64,000 nt of DNA from Planctomycetaceae bacterium (GTDB lineage Bacteria; Planctomycetota; Planctomycetia; Planctomycetales; Planctomycetaceae). Both the position numbers and the translations under genes were made by a program. Position 1 is the stretch's first letter, and each line of letters opens with the position of its first letter. The stretch lies in NCBI GenBank assembly GCA_024742875.1, contig JANSXP010000004.1:159284-223283 (forward strand). The letters run 5' to 3'. Shown piece after piece: positions 1 to 11,890 of this stretch. The notes under the pieces were generated by a model. The model made no database searches. It was not told where the DNA came from and worked only from the letters and a program-made list of their open reading frames with translations.

Positions 1-433
1 AGGAATCGGCCTGACCAAGATAGGTCGCCAGAGCGGCCAGCAGCGGATCAATGGCTCGCTCCTGAATCTGGTGCGGGGGACTCCAGTCAAACCACTGGTA
101 GTCTCCGTGTTCGGTCACTTCAATCTCCACATCGTGCAGCAGACGCCCCAGATAAATGAGCATCGTCTTTTCGACTTCACCGTCCTGACTGGTGTAGCGG
201 CGGGCCTTCACCATGTAGCGGGTTTCGTAACAGAACTCCGGATCGACCTCGACATCGTCGGCCGAGATGCCCGTTTCTTCCTCCAGCTCCCGCAGTGCGC
301 ACTGCATATCGGTTTCACCAGGATCAACGTGTCCTTTCGGCAGATCCCAGCGGGCCGGATGCTTCATCAGCAGGAAGGACTCGATCGGGTCGCCTTTAAC
401 AATCAGAAAACCACAGGAACGAGGCTGCTTCAT
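1..433 (-). CDS. NUDIX hydrolase, Ap4A-hydrolase-like (3' end outside window)
   Basis: This frame is open to the left edge and is absent from the ORF track because its stop lies outside. The protein starts MKQPRSCGFL and carries a perfect Nudix box beginning GHVDPGE and ending RELEEETGI at about residues 36-58, which binds the metal that activates water for pyrophosphate cleavage. The opening plus the DLPKGHV context resembles bis(5'-nucleosyl)-tetraphosphatases that clear dinucleoside polyphosphates made by aminoacyl-tRNA synthetases. That fits its position as third gene behind thrS. Its ATG overlaps the TGA of the preceding NUDIX gene (ATGA), so translation is probably coupled. The exact substrate is inferred. 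Confidence 0.85.
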   Translation of the reverse strand, partial: MKQPRSCGFLIVKGDPIESFLLMKHPARWDLPKGHVDPGETDMQCALRELEEETGISADDVEVDPEFCYETRYMVKARRYTSQDGEVEKTMLIYLGRLLHDVEIEVTEHGDYQWFDWSPPHQIQERAIDPLLAALATYLGQADS

Positions 434-1035
434 ACTGTTCTCCCATCATCCTGATCCAGAAAGTCCGGATGGCAGTCGACTGATGTCAGCCGCACGTCGC
501 GATCTTCCCGGCGCACCTCAAATGGCTGCGTCACTGACTGCCCCCCCAGGGAAAGATAGTCTCGCAGCGCCCATTCATTTACCGGAAACGCCAGTTCATC
601 CCAGGGCAGGGCGTCCTGCTGCAGTGGAAACAACCGCGTCTCCAGACTCTCCTCACCGGGAGAGAAATCGGGGGACGACAGCCTGGCCAGATAGACCATG
701 TGCACCTGACCAATGCGGGCAATGGTGTAAGTGGCCAGCAGCGTTTCCGTTTCGACGATGGCGTTGGCCTCTTCGCGCACTTCGCGACTGGCGCCTTCCC
801 GCATCGATTCTCCAATCTCCATGAAGCCACCGGGCAGCGTCCAGTAGCCACGACGCGGTGCAATGGCACGGCGCGCCAGCAGAATCTGCCCTTCAAAAAC
901 GCAGAAGCCCGTCACGATGACGCGCGGATTCTCGTAGTGGATCCAGTCACACTGCGAACACACCATGCGTTCCACATGGTCGCCACGCGGCACCTGGGCC
1001 TCAAAATTCGGGAAGGCAGAGATCGGAATATTCAT
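430..1035 (-). CDS. NUDIX hydrolase with N-terminal zinc ribbon
   Basis: The 201-residue protein has a cysteine pair (CSQCDW) near residue 27 followed by HYENPRVIV, the zinc-ribbon-like lead-in of the NADH-pyrophosphatase / ADP-ribose-pyrophosphatase type of NUDIX protein. The Nudix box reads GGFMEIGES then REVREEANA at about residues 68-92. The usual final Gly of the box is Asn, a tolerated change. It is expected to hydrolyse a nucleoside diphosphate derivative such as NADH or ADP-ribose in the cytoplasm. It lies 60 bases downstream of thrS on the same strand and overlaps the next NUDIX gene by four bases, so the three form an operon. Confidence 0.85.
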   Translation of the reverse strand: MNIPISAFPNFEAQVPRGDHVERMVCSQCDWIHYENPRVIVTGFCVFEGQILLARRAIAPRRGYWTLPGGFMEIGESMREGASREVREEANAIVETETLLATYTIARIGQVHMVYLARLSSPDFSPGEESLETRLFPLQQDALPWDELAFPVNEWALRDYLSLGGQSVTQPFEVRREDRDVRLTSVDCHPDFLDQDDGRTV

Positions 1036-1095
1036 GACGCACTCAGCGAAACACGGAACCGTCGCAGTGTCCTCTGCAACGGCTCACCTGTCGAC

Positions 1096-3291
<2,196 letters not shown>

Positions 3292-3560
3292 TGACCTGTG
3301 GTTATCCATCAAACGCCACCAGGACAAGGCGACCGGAACGAATGGCCCCCTTTCGGATCAGGAGAAAATCCCTGGCGACTACGGCGGGCGTTATAGCCCC
3401 AGACTCTCCCGCCCACAACGGGATTCAGCGGGGTGTCTCACGTGCCGTCATAGTTGACCGCTGGAATGCGAAGAATGGGAGAATATAGGCAATCCTGGTG
3501 GACTATCTGGACATACCCTGAACAGAATACTGGGATACCATCATCTACCGGAATACTCTC

Positions 3561-4229
3561 ATGAAAGACCTTCTGTTCGCGTTGGCTGCATTCGCCACGT
3601 TCGCGGCCGCTGCGCCGGCGGAAATCATCACCTTCGACTTTGAGGGCACAGCTGGCACCGACCTTGATGGGTTGGCGACCGGTTCCACCTCGGTAACGTC
3701 TGGTGGCATCACGCTCACATTGACGGCCACCTCCTCGATGGACGGTGTGTTCAATCTCACAGGCACGGGTGGTTTTGGAGTCAACACAGCGGGAGGCGGG
3801 GACGACACAGACGCATTTGACGGGCAGTCCGGAACTGAGTCCCTTACGTTCACCATTTCCTCAAACGTAGCCCTGTCTGACCTTTCACTGGTCTCGCTGG
3901 AATTTGATCGTTTCACAGGCAATACGGACGATGCCGGGGCGATTACCGCCGACGGAAACTTCCTCGGTGGATTTGCGGGCGGTATCTTCGACGACGACGA
4001 TCTGAACGGCAGCAATCAGTTGGCCCTGAACGAATCAGGGTTTTCAACCAGCACCGAATTTGTCCTGCTGCATGCCGGAACTATCACAACGGAAATGGAA
4101 CGAGGTTTCGGACTGGAGTTCATCACGTTCGATGCGACCGCCACCGCGATTCCGGAACCGGGTTCCTTTCTGATGCTCGGTGCTGGTCTCTCAATGGTCT
4201 GGTGGCAGCGACGACGCAAAGCCGCCTAG
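3561..4229 (+). CDS. PEP-CTERM sorting-domain protein
   Basis: A secreted surface protein of 222 residues. A signal peptide (MKDLLFALAAFATFAAAAPA) leads into a low-complexity, Gly/Asp/Thr-rich beta-type body without a recognised enzyme domain. The C-terminus is the sorting tripartite signal: IPEPGS, a hydrophobic helix (FLMLGAGLSMVWW) and a basic tail QRRRKAA. In this family the tail is processed by an exosortase and the protein is linked to the exopolysaccharide matrix. No exosortase is visible in this window, but the polysaccharide cluster at 31-40 kb is of the matching type. It diverges from thrS across a 270-base intergenic region. Confidence 0.9.
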   Translation: MKDLLFALAAFATFAAAAPAEIITFDFEGTAGTDLDGLATGSTSVTSGGITLTLTATSSMDGVFNLTGTGGFGVNTAGGGDDTDAFDGQSGTESLTFTISSNVALSDLSLVSLEFDRFTGNTDDAGAITADGNFLGGFAGGIFDDDDLNGSNQLALNESGFSTSTEFVLLHAGTITTEMERGFGLEFITFDATATAIPEPGSFLMLGAGLSMVWWQRRRKAA

Positions 4230-4352
4230 TGGTCCCTGGATCCGTGGCAGTTGCTTGGATCGTTTCCCACAGGTGCGTATGATCGAGAGCAGGCAGGCTC
4301 GACGGCCTGCCTGACTTCCGTTTTAGTCCCCATTATTCCAAGGCTTACCCTT

Positions 4353-5300
4353 ATGAAGAGTTCGCTGACTCGACGGTCCTTTACGGCCGCATCTGCGTCC
4401 CTGGCCGCCTCAGTCGTCCTCGGAAAGACCGCTACCGCTATGACTTCATCCGCTGCTCCAAAATTCAAAATCTCGCTGGCTCAGTGGTCGTTGCACAAAG
4501 CCTTGTTCGGCAAGAAGATGGACAACCTCGACTTTGCCAAAGTGGCCAAAGAAGAGTTTGGAATCGAAGGCATTGAGTACGTCAATCAGTTCTTCAAAGA
4601 CAAAGCAGAAGACAAAAAGTACCTGGCCGAACTGAACAAACGTGCGGCCGATAATGGCGTCACGCAGCTTCTGATCATGATTGATGGCGAAGGTCAGCTG
4701 GGACATGCCAGCCTCAAAGAGCGGGCCAAAGCTGTCGAGAATCACTACAAGTGGGTGGCAGCGGCCAAAGAACTGGGCTGTCACTCCATCCGCGTGAATG
4801 CGGCCAGCTCCGGCAGCTACGAGGATCAGATCCACCGCGCTTCTGACGGTCTGCGGGCTCTGTCAGAATTCGGCGCCAAGCACAACATCAACGTCATTGT
4901 GGAAAATCACGGCGGGCTGTCTTCCAACGGCGACTGGCTGGCTGCTGTGATCAGCAAAGTGGGTCTTCCCAACTGCGGCACGCTGCCCGACTTTGGCAAC
5001 TTCGGCATCAACCGCCAGAAAGGCGAGTGGTTTGATCGCTATGACGGCACGAAGAAACTGATGCCGTTCGCCAAGGCTGTCAGTGCCAAGACCTACGACT
5101 TTGATGAAGCACGTCCACTGGTCACCATCGACACCCGCTGGAAGAAAGAAACCGACTACGGCAAGATGATGCAGATCGTCGCCGACGCCGGCTACGAAGG
5201 CTGGGTGGGCATCGAATACGAAGGCGGTAAGCTGGGCGAAGCCGAAGGCATCAAGGCCAGCAAAGCACTGCTCGAACGTTCTTTCGCGGCCATCAAATAG
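4353..5300 (+). CDS. Tat-exported sugar phosphate isomerase/epimerase-like TIM barrel protein
   Basis: A 315-residue protein with a twin-arginine signal ([16 protein letters not shown]) followed by an AP-endonuclease-2-type TIM barrel (hydroxypyruvate isomerase / xylose isomerase-like). Conserved barrel residues visible are [14 protein letters not shown] and GIEYEGG, which supply Glu and Asp ligands for a divalent metal. Such Tat-exported barrels are abundant in planctomycetes; their substrates are mostly unknown. I chose ATG 4353 because it starts the Tat signal; the track start at 4251 only adds a non-signal stretch. The gene stands alone on the plus strand. Confidence 0.85.
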   Translation: MKSSLTRRSFTAASASLAASVVLGKTATAMTSSAAPKFKISLAQWSLHKALFGKKMDNLDFAKVAKEEFGIEGIEYVNQFFKDKAEDKKYLAELNKRAADNGVTQLLIMIDGEGQLGHASLKERAKAVENHYKWVAAAKELGCHSIRVNAASSGSYEDQIHRASDGLRALSEFGAKHNINVIVENHGGLSSNGDWLAAVISKVGLPNCGTLPDFGNFGINRQKGEWFDRYDGTKKLMPFAKAVSAKTYDFDEARPLVTIDTRWKKETDYGKMMQIVADAGYEGWVGIEYEGGKLGEAEGIKASKALLERSFAAIK

Positions 5301-5454
5301 TCCACGGCAGACGAACGAGCCACGCCCGTTACAATGCCCGGTGAGGACACTCCTCGCCGGGCTTTTGTCTGCGCCCACGTTTCGTCTGCCTGCCAAACGG
5401 TCGACCTGTCGATCTGCCGATTTCAGCAAGCCTCTTCCCCAGCCTGTTGCCACC

Positions 5455-6615
5455 ATGACCCAGAATTCTGACCGCATTTATTTCGACAATAACGCCACCA
5501 CGCGAATCTGGCCCGAAGTGGCCGATGTGATGGCGGACGCCTGGCAGACGGCATTTGCCAACCCAGGCAGTCAGCACAGTTTCGGCCGGGACGCTCGGCC
5601 CGTTCTGGAGAACAGCCGAGACACGATCGCCCGCGTGCTGGATGCGGATCCGTCCGAGGTAATTTTCACCAGCGGCGGAACCGAATCGATCAATGCGGCC
5701 GTCTACGGCCTGACACTGGGCCGCACGGGGACGATCGCGCTTACGGCCGGAGAACACCCGGCCACAACGGCCGCCTGTGAACGAGCCAGACAAAACGGGC
5801 TGAAGCTGGCGACCATTGACGTGGATGAAAACGGCCTGCTGCAGGCGGACTGTGTTCGCGCGCTGCCGTGGCACGATCTGAAACTGGTGTGTGTGATTTT
5901 AGCCCACAACGAAACGGGCGTGATCCAGAATCTGCAGCCCCTGGCCGATCTGTGCGAGCAGCATCGCGTGCCCCTGCTGCTGGACGCTGTGCAGGCGGTC
6001 GGCAAAATTCCCGTCAGTTTTCGGCAGCTGAAAGCCACCGCTCTGGCGTTCGGGGCTCACAAGTTCCATGGCCCGCGAGGCATTGGCGGGCTGCTGCTGC
6101 GACGCGGCGTGCAGCTGCCCCCGTTTCTGGATGGCGGTCATCAGGAATCGGGACGCCGCGCGGGCACCGAACCTGTCCCCCTGATTGCCGGCATGGCCAA
6201 AGCGCTGGAACTGTTTCAAGGCGACGCGGAAAGCAGGATGGCTGACGTCCGCCTGTTGCGAGACTCGCTGCAGCAGCAACTGGCCGAGCAGTGCGCCCCC
6301 GTCGTCGTGCACGGGGCGGCTGTCTCGCGACTGCCGAACACGCTGAGCATCGCTTTTCCCGGAGTCGACGGCGAAGCCCTGCTAGTGAATCTGGATCTGG
6401 AAAACGTGGCGTGTTCGCTGGGCAGCACGTGTGCAAGCGGATCTGCGGAACCCGCTCCCGCGCTGCTGGCGATGAGCATTCCACCGGACGTTTGCAACAG
6501 TTCGGTCCGCTTTTCTTTAAGCGGCATGAACACTCAGCACGAAGTCGATACGGCTGCCCAAAAAATTGCGGCCGTCGTGAATCGGCTGCGCACCGCCCGT
6601 TCCCCCACCTCGTAA
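5455..6615 (+). CDS. Cysteine desulfurase (NifS/IscS-like)
   Basis: A PLP enzyme that transfers cysteine sulfur to an acceptor for Fe-S cluster or tRNA thiolation. The start region reads RIYFDNNATTR, then FTSGGTESIN (cofactor phosphate loop). HKFHGPRGIGG holds the PLP lysine and CSLGSTCASGS the nucleophilic cysteine loop. It has 386 residues, normal for group I desulfurases. ATG 5455 was chosen because homologous sequence starts here; the track start adds 38 unconvincing residues. No IscU, SufU or thiolase partner is adjacent, so the physiological acceptor cannot be named. Confidence 0.9.
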   Translation: MTQNSDRIYFDNNATTRIWPEVADVMADAWQTAFANPGSQHSFGRDARPVLENSRDTIARVLDADPSEVIFTSGGTESINAAVYGLTLGRTGTIALTAGEHPATTAACERARQNGLKLATIDVDENGLLQADCVRALPWHDLKLVCVILAHNETGVIQNLQPLADLCEQHRVPLLLDAVQAVGKIPVSFRQLKATALAFGAHKFHGPRGIGGLLLRRGVQLPPFLDGGHQESGRRAGTEPVPLIAGMAKALELFQGDAESRMADVRLLRDSLQQQLAEQCAPVVVHGAAVSRLPNTLSIAFPGVDGEALLVNLDLENVACSLGSTCASGSAEPAPALLAMSIPPDVCNSSVRFSLSGMNTQHEVDTAAQKIAAVVNRLRTARSPTS

Positions 6616-6743
6616 CGCGGCCGTCAAACGGCAGGCAGCTGCTCGGCACGTAGTGGCTGTCACCACACAAGTCTTCGGCACGCCTCACGACAGCAACGCG
6701 GTCGGCGGGCCGGTTGAGGCGACTCGTCAGCGACAGGCCGCCT

Positions 6744-6773
6744 TCACATCCTGCGCTGTCACATCCTGCGCTG
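6744..6773. repeat. Two tandem copies of a 15-bp unit
   Basis: The unit TCACATCCTGCGCTG occurs twice head to tail in the 180-base convergent gap between the cysteine desulfurase and accD. It looks like a simple slippage duplication; nothing else is recognised in the gap. Confidence 0.9.
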
Positions 6774-6795
6774 TCAGAGTGCGGGCCGAAAAACT

Positions 6796-7650
6796 TTAGT
6801 GCACGCAGTAGTCGATGATGCGGGCCAGTTCAGAACGCATCTGAGCGCGGTGTACAATGCGATCCACAAAGCCATGCTTCAGCAGAAACTCGCTGGTTTG
6901 GAAGCCATCCGGCAGATCGATCTTGCAGGTTGCCTGGACCACGCGAGGTCCGGCGAAGCCCACCAGAGCGTTGGGCTCAGCCACCACCACATCGCCCAGT
7001 GAGGCAAAGCTGGCGGCCACACCACCCATCGTCGGATTGGTGAGTACGGAAATGAACAGACCGCCCGCTTTGCGAAATCGAGCCAGGGCGGCACTGACTT
7101 TGCCCATCTGCATCAGTGAGATGATGCCTTCATGCATGCGTGCCCCACCGCCGGACCCGCTGACAATCACCAGCGGCAGTGACTTTTCGGTGGCCGCCTC
7201 CACAGCACGGCACAGCTTCTCACCCACAACGGACCCCATACTGCCCATGATGAATGCCGAGTCCGTCATTCCGAACACCAGTGGACGACCACGCATATAG
7301 CCGCGGCCGACCGTGCAGGCATCCGTCATGCCTGTACGCTTCTGCTCGGCCACGAGGCGATCGGCGTAAGATTTGCGGTCTGAGAATCCCAGCGGATCGG
7401 TCGGTCGCAGGTCGGTAAACCACTCTTCGAAGGAATCGGGGTCCATCAGCTGCCGAATGCGACTGGCCGTGGGAACGTAGAAATGGTGGCCGCATTCCGG
7501 ACAGATGTTCAGGTTCTCTTCAACCTGATTTCGAAAGACGGTTGCCCCACAGGCATCGCATCGCAGCCAGAGTCCTTCGGGGACTCCACGTTTCGGTCGT
7601 TTCATATCCTGCAGCCAGGACTTCTGTCCTGCCTTATTGGTGGTTGTCAC
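6796..7650 (-). CDS. accD: Acetyl-CoA carboxylase carboxyltransferase subunit beta
   Basis: This subunit moves the carboxyl group from carboxybiotin to acetyl-CoA, the first step in fatty acid synthesis. The 284-residue protein has the four-cysteine zinc finger (CDACGA and CPECGHHF, residues 27-50) and the crotonase-fold body with [27 protein letters not shown] and GFAGPRVVQ. The start codon is GTG at 7650 and overlaps the TGA of the upstream gene (GTGA), so translation is coupled. It is the last gene of the rpe / histidine-phosphatase-like / accD operon. accA is not in the window. Confidence 0.95.
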   Translation of the reverse strand: MTTTNKAGQKSWLQDMKRPKRGVPEGLWLRCDACGATVFRNQVEENLNICPECGHHFYVPTASRIRQLMDPDSFEEWFTDLRPTDPLGFSDRKSYADRLVAEQKRTGMTDACTVGRGYMRGRPLVFGMTDSAFIMGSMGSVVGEKLCRAVEAATEKSLPLVIVSGSGGGARMHEGIISLMQMGKVSAALARFRKAGGLFISVLTNPTMGGVAASFASLGDVVVAEPNALVGFAGPRVVQATCKIDLPDGFQTSEFLLKHGFVDRIVHRAQMRSELARIIDYCVH

Positions 7651-8303
7651 GTTGTTGTCTCCTGAGGGGTTCCGTTTTCCACAGAAACCGCAGACTCCGG
7701 ACAGTGCTCGGCGTTTACAAAGGCGGCTGAATCAAAGCCACTCGATTCAAAGACTTCAATTGCGTCCGGAGTGTCTTCTCCGCAAAGACAGGCATTCACT
7801 TCCAGCAGCCGACTCTCCAGCGTACAGCGGATCACTGTCGCAATCGGATCCGGCACCACAATCGCAAACACAGAGTACTTTCGAATGGCCTTATTCAGGG
7901 TTTTCTGCATGCGTTCGCAGGCCGCCCCCAGTGTCTCTCCTTCCGGCGGACAAATCGACTGCGGTTTCTCCCGTCCGGTGCGGAACACTTTGGGATAACG
8001 CTTGCGGATGTCGGATTCCGGCAGTCCCTGCCAGAGCCCCTGATCCACATTACCAAGCTCATCCAGTTTTTTCAGCTTCACGCCCCCCTGAGATTCGGCA
8101 ATCGCACGGGCCGTTGCCGCAGCAGGGTCGGTCGGGCACGTGTAAACAGCCTCCAGCCGCAGGCCCTGATGATTCAGCTGCTCCACAATCGAGCGGACCT
8201 GCTCCGTCCCTTTGTCGTTCATCGGCATCTCAAGGGATCCGATCAAACGAGATTGCTCGTCGTAATCTGTGCAGCCTGGTCGAATAAGTACGATTCTGGC
8301 CAT
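7647..8303 (-). CDS. Histidine-phosphatase-fold protein lacking the catalytic histidines
   Basis: A 218-residue protein of the phosphoglycerate-mutase/histidine phosphatase fold. It starts [17 protein letters not shown] where active members have RHGxT, so the phosphohistidine position is Pro. The second histidine region reads [11 protein letters not shown] instead of VxHGxxIR, and the usual SPLxRAxxTA segment is [10 protein letters not shown], without its Arg. The acid-residue motif [14 protein letters not shown] and PPEGETLG are kept. The fold is clear but phosphatase chemistry is unlikely, so a pseudoenzyme or ligand-binding role is inferred. A strong AAGGAG precedes the ATG. It sits between rpe and accD in one operon. 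Confidence 0.85.
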   Translation of the reverse strand: MARIVLIRPGCTDYDEQSRLIGSLEMPMNDKGTEQVRSIVEQLNHQGLRLEAVYTCPTDPAAATARAIAESQGGVKLKKLDELGNVDQGLWQGLPESDIRKRYPKVFRTGREKPQSICPPEGETLGAACERMQKTLNKAIRKYSVFAIVVPDPIATVIRCTLESRLLEVNACLCGEDTPDAIEVFESSGFDSAAFVNAEHCPESAVSVENGTPQETTT

Positions 8304-8321
8304 GGCGATACTCCTTATCGG

Positions 8322-9026
8322 CTAAGCCTGCAAACCGCAGCGGCGTGCCTCTTCCGAAAGCACGGCACCAGCTTTTGCGTAATCGTCGTGGTCAAAAATT
8401 GAGCTTCCGGCCACAAATATGTCGGCGCCAGCCTCGGCACACAGTCCGATCGTCCCGGCCGCCACCCCACCATCGACCGAGACCAGCAGACGATCTCCGG
8501 CCACTTCTTTGGCACGACTCATTTTGGGCAGGACCGAATCGATGAATTTCTGGCCGCCAAACCCGGGATTGACGCTCATCACCAGCAGCAGGTCGCAGAA
8601 CTCGAGAAACGGCTCGGCCGCCTCGATGGGCGTGTCCGGATTGATGGCCAGCCCGCTGACGACGTCGTGTTTGCGGATTTCCTGCAGCAGATTAGCGGGG
8701 TCGGGGACAGCTTCCAGATGAATGGTGATCGCCTCGCAACCGGCCTTGAGATAGTCGTCCAGGTACCGTCCCGGCTCAGAAATCATCAGGTGGGCGTCAA
8801 TGGGCGTCTGTGTGTAGCGCCGCAGGCCGGCAATCACCATAGCGCCGTAAGAAAGGTTGGGCACAAAGTGACCATCCATCACATCCAGGTGATACAGCGG
8901 CAGCCGAGCGGAATCGATACGTTCGGCTTCAGACCGCAGGTCGCCAAAATCACATTTCAACATCGATGGTGCAATGACCGGCACATGGGCCCGCAGGTAT
9001 TGCAGCATCTCATTTCGTGACAACAT
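8322..9026 (-). CDS. rpe: Ribulose-phosphate 3-epimerase
   Basis: This enzyme interconverts ribulose-5-phosphate and xylulose-5-phosphate in the pentose phosphate and Calvin-type pathways. TIM-barrel motifs are clear: IAPSMLKCDFG at the N-terminus, LYHLDVMDGHFVPN (metal ligands), DAHLMI, MSVNPGFGGQKFI and SVDGGV. I used ATG 9026, giving 234 residues; ATG 9008 is a possible alternative, and neither has a strong Shine-Dalgarno. The track start at 9125 adds 33 residues before the family start. Its stop lies 18 bases before the histidine-phosphatase-like ATG. Confidence 0.92.
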   Translation of the reverse strand: MLSRNEMLQYLRAHVPVIAPSMLKCDFGDLRSEAERIDSARLPLYHLDVMDGHFVPNLSYGAMVIAGLRRYTQTPIDAHLMISEPGRYLDDYLKAGCEAITIHLEAVPDPANLLQEIRKHDVVSGLAINPDTPIEAAEPFLEFCDLLLVMSVNPGFGGQKFIDSVLPKMSRAKEVAGDRLLVSVDGGVAAGTIGLCAEAGADIFVAGSSIFDHDDYAKAGAVLSEEARRCGLQA

Positions 9027-9347
9027 GTATTCGCCAGGAATGAGTGATGAAGCGGAAGCAGGTTTCGCTTCCAAACTGTTCAGACTCTGTGAACAGACGC
9101 CTCCGAGTGAAGGCGGCATTTTCATCCTCGGAATTCATCAAGTCCAGTCGAAGCATCCCAAACACCGGGTTTCATCCGAATGGGATTTTGAAACTCAACG
9201 CTTTTCGGAAAAACCCAATTCACAGGCCACAATTGGCATGCCTTTTTGGCAGAAAGCCCGTTTCAGGCTGGAGTTTCGCGTCATGGCCACCAGGGCCAGT
9301 CCACGGCCGCCCGCTAGACGACGGAAACGGTCAGCAGCGAATCGCAG
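9027..9347. other. Intergenic, 321 bases, upstream of rpe
   Basis: Plus-strand ORFs here run into the antisense of the flanking gene and have no domain-like sequence. The region probably holds the rpe operon promoter, but I see no convincing -35/-10 pair. Confidence 0.4.
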
Positions 9348-9902
9348 TCAACTCGCCGGCAAACAAAATGCGCGGTCCAATCGTTGCAGCAGCGGATGGT
9401 TGGCTGGGCGAAATCGACGAATCCCCACACAGCCGGAGGCTGCAGACATAACGGCGCGGCAGCGACGACCGGTGATCGTCTGCAGCTCCCGCAGGCTTTC
9501 GAGCGACATCACCCAACTGAGAGCCCCCACGTAGTCTTCCCAGACCTGCAGCAGATAATGGTCGGGACGACGCTCCAGCCAGAGCGACAGTGTATCCCAG
9601 ACGGCTGAACCGACTGTGATTCCCTGCAGCGCGCCCGCCGAAAGCGCCCTTTGTCGCCGCACAACCGAGAGATCAGCGATCGTCCAGGCGGCACAGGCTG
9701 GTGGGGCGGCGGCGAGGACGAGCAGGGCGAATGGCGGCAGTCTCAATTGCTGCAATTCGGCTGCCAGTGTTCCCTCAAAACCGTCCAGTGGACCGTGCGA
9801 CTGTGCGCAGCATTGCCGCGTGAGCGTCTCACCGTCAGTGATGTGATAGTCAAACACCTGGCCAAGTTGACTCAGCTGAGCTGGTGTGGATGCCACAGGC
9901 AT
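9348..9902 (-). CDS. Hypothetical protein, 184 residues
   Basis: No family recognised. ATG 9902 is supported by a good Shine-Dalgarno (GAGAGGAATCTGC then ATG); the track start at 9956 adds 18 residues without one. The protein is predicted soluble with a small hydrophobic Ala-rich stretch (ALLVLAAAPPACAAW, about residues 58-72), a Trp-rich middle (LQVWEDYVGALSWVM) and a basic C-terminus. It may lie upstream of rpe in the same transcript, although the gap is over 300 bases. Confidence 0.6.
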   Translation of the reverse strand: MPVASTPAQLSQLGQVFDYHITDGETLTRQCCAQSHGPLDGFEGTLAAELQQLRLPPFALLVLAAAPPACAAWTIADLSVVRRQRALSAGALQGITVGSAVWDTLSLWLERRPDHYLLQVWEDYVGALSWVMSLESLRELQTITGRRCRAVMSAASGCVGIRRFRPANHPLLQRLDRAFCLPAS

Positions 9903-10455
9903 GCAGATTCCTCTCGAAGAATGCAAATACCAGGGCCGACGGGCCCTGGCGATCATTCGTTCGCAGACGATCGCAGGGGAATCGTTCGACGTGCGTGCGA
10001 CCTGAGCCTACATCACAAACTGGCCGCAAGTTGCCCGTGAGCGAATTCGCGCTGGGAATCCCCAGGTCATACTGGGTGCCGACAAACCGCCGCCAATAAA
10101 GAACTGGCATCTCCCCGTTAGATCGTGCGGGTTGCACGCAGCGGCATAATCTGCCGGTGTAGGAATGCGAGACCAGGCCGAATCCGAGTACACGTTTCAT
10201 TCGGTACGGCCGAAAAAACCAGAAAGGTTTATCTAATCGGCACGCTGTTACCGATGAACCAACCAAGCCGTTCATTGCGCAGAAGGTCTATGGGATCAAC
10301 ATGTGGCATGGCGGGGCGGAGGCGACCGGAGTTGGTCAGTCCTTCAAATCCATTTCCAATCCGGTCAATTCGGTCCAGAACTTCTGGCCAAACCACCAGA
10401 GAGACCAGACTGCTGCTGGTGGACTAAGAGAAGCTAACTCAGGAGGAGAGCTTTC
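9903..10455. other. Intergenic, 553 bases, divergent promoter region
   Basis: This lies between the divergent hypothetical gene and the BON-domain gene. Short ORFs on both strands look random. An AT-richer patch (GGTTTATCTAATCGG near 10230) is the only promoter-like sequence noted. A very strong Shine-Dalgarno (AGGAGGAGAG) sits at the right end before the BON gene. Confidence 0.35.
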
Positions 10456-11817
10456 ATGCGAAAGTACGGAAAATTGTTACTCGTGCTGGGGGTCCTGGCA
10501 GCTAATCCCGCCTGGGTCAGCGCGGACGGCCTGCTGAGCGGTCTGCGGCCCACAGCCAGCGTTCAGAAACAGCGCAATCAGAAGAAAGCCGAAGAAGTCG
10601 GCCGAGCTCTGCAAAGCGTCCGCATCAACGGCTATGACCTGCAGGTCGAAGTTCGCGGCGACGCCGTGAAACTGGACGGCAAAGTTCGCGATGTCACGCA
10701 CCGCGCCCTTGCTGAACAGGCCTGCCGCAAAGTGGCCGGTATCAAGACAGTCCAGAACAATCTGCGTTACGTTCCTGCCGGAGCCGTGCAGCAGACGTCC
10801 GGACAGTATGTCGACAGTGCCGTTCGCCCGGCTTACCACAAGAGCAGCAGTGAAGAGTCTGCCATCCAGCAGGTCCACTTCTCCAAGCCAGGCAAGCGTA
10901 AGCCCCGGGCCAGCAGCAGCAGCAAGTCGTTTAACCTGTTCGGTCAGCGTTCTGCTCAGCCAGCCGCTCAGACGGCTGCGAAGCCAGCTGCACAGACAGC
11001 CGCCAAACCTGCACCGACCGCCATCAAGCCAGTCGTGCAGACGACGCAGCAGCCCACACCTCCGCCATTTGCTGCTCCTCCTGTGACGGAAGCGGCTCCG
11101 GAAGTGAAAGCCATGACGCTGCCGGCCGTACCGGAAGTCAAAGAAGTGGCCAGACCACTGGTGGCTCCCAAAACGGTTCAGCCGAAAGTCGCCGCTCCAC
11201 CCGCCCGACGCAGTAACCAGCAGGTTGCTCAGCAGGTTGCCAACAACCTGTCACAGGTGGGACTGACGGGCTACGACGTGGAAATCCGATTTGACAAAGG
11301 TGTGGCCACGCTCGGCGGTGAAGTTGCCACGGAGGGCCAGCGACAGGCAGCTCAGTTTGCTGCGTCCAAAGTACCGGAAGTCGCTCAGGTAAAAAACCTG
11401 CTGACCGTTCAGCAGCAGATCGCTCAGACCAACTTCCCGGCCGGTCCTGCACCAGCCGCCATGGCCGCTCCTTATGGGGCTGCTCCCAATGGCCCCATGC
11501 CCTACGGTGCCGCTCCGATGATGGCTCCCGCCGGTGCTCCGACGCCAATGGGCGGAAGCAGCATGTACTCAAATCCGCAGCTGCCGGATCACGCGTGGCC
11601 CGCCTACGCTCAGTATCCAAACTCAGCCGCAATTCAGTACCCAACACAGTACAGTGCGTCCGCGTTTCCTTACATCGGACCATTCTACCCCTACCCACAG
11701 GTTCCACTGGGGTGGCGTGAATCGCGTCTGGAATGGGATGACGGTCACTGGCACCTGAGCTTCGGCAAGAAGAAAGACGCCTGGTACTGGCTGTTCAAGC
11801 CCAAAAACTGGGACTAA
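10456..11817 (+). CDS. Secreted protein with two BON domains
   Basis: The signal peptide (MRKYGKLLLVLGVLAANPAWVSA) is followed by two BON-type phospholipid/envelope-binding modules. The first is at about residues 35-100 (VRINGYDLQVEVRGDAVKLDGKV) and the second at about 250-320 (GLTGYDVEIRFDKGVATLGGEV). Between them is a long Ala/Pro/Gln/Lys linker with AKPAAQTA repeats. The C-terminus is Pro/Met/Tyr-rich and ends with an aromatic block (HWHLSFGKKKDAWYWLF). A cell-envelope structural role is inferred. AGGAGGAGAG lies ten bases upstream of the ATG, suggesting strong translation, and a classic terminator follows. Confidence 0.85.
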   Translation: MRKYGKLLLVLGVLAANPAWVSADGLLSGLRPTASVQKQRNQKKAEEVGRALQSVRINGYDLQVEVRGDAVKLDGKVRDVTHRALAEQACRKVAGIKTVQNNLRYVPAGAVQQTSGQYVDSAVRPAYHKSSSEESAIQQVHFSKPGKRKPRASSSSKSFNLFGQRSAQPAAQTAAKPAAQTAAKPAPTAIKPVVQTTQQPTPPPFAAPPVTEAAPEVKAMTLPAVPEVKEVARPLVAPKTVQPKVAAPPARRSNQQVAQQVANNLSQVGLTGYDVEIRFDKGVATLGGEVATEGQRQAAQFAASKVPEVAQVKNLLTVQQQIAQTNFPAGPAPAAMAAPYGAAPNGPMPYGAAPMMAPAGAPTPMGGSSMYSNPQLPDHAWPAYAQYPNSAAIQYPTQYSASAFPYIGPFYPYPQVPLGWRESRLEWDDGHWHLSFGKKKDAWYWLFKPKNWD

Positions 11818-11852
11818 GTGACGGACGTCTCCTGACGTCTGAATGCTCCAGC

Positions 11853-11890
11853 AACGCCTGAGTCGCAACCGTGGCTCAGGCGTTTTTTTT
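11853..11890 (+). terminator. Rho-independent terminator of the BON gene
   Basis: A ten-base-pair perfect stem AACGCCTGAG / CTCAGGCGTT with a 12-base loop is followed at once by a run of T. It lies 36 bases after the BON gene stop. Confidence 0.93.

Noticed and set aside
9850-10275. Minus-strand ORF of 141 residues upstream of the hypothetical gene
   Set aside because: Composition is random, no ribosome binding site, and it overlaps the gene that has one.
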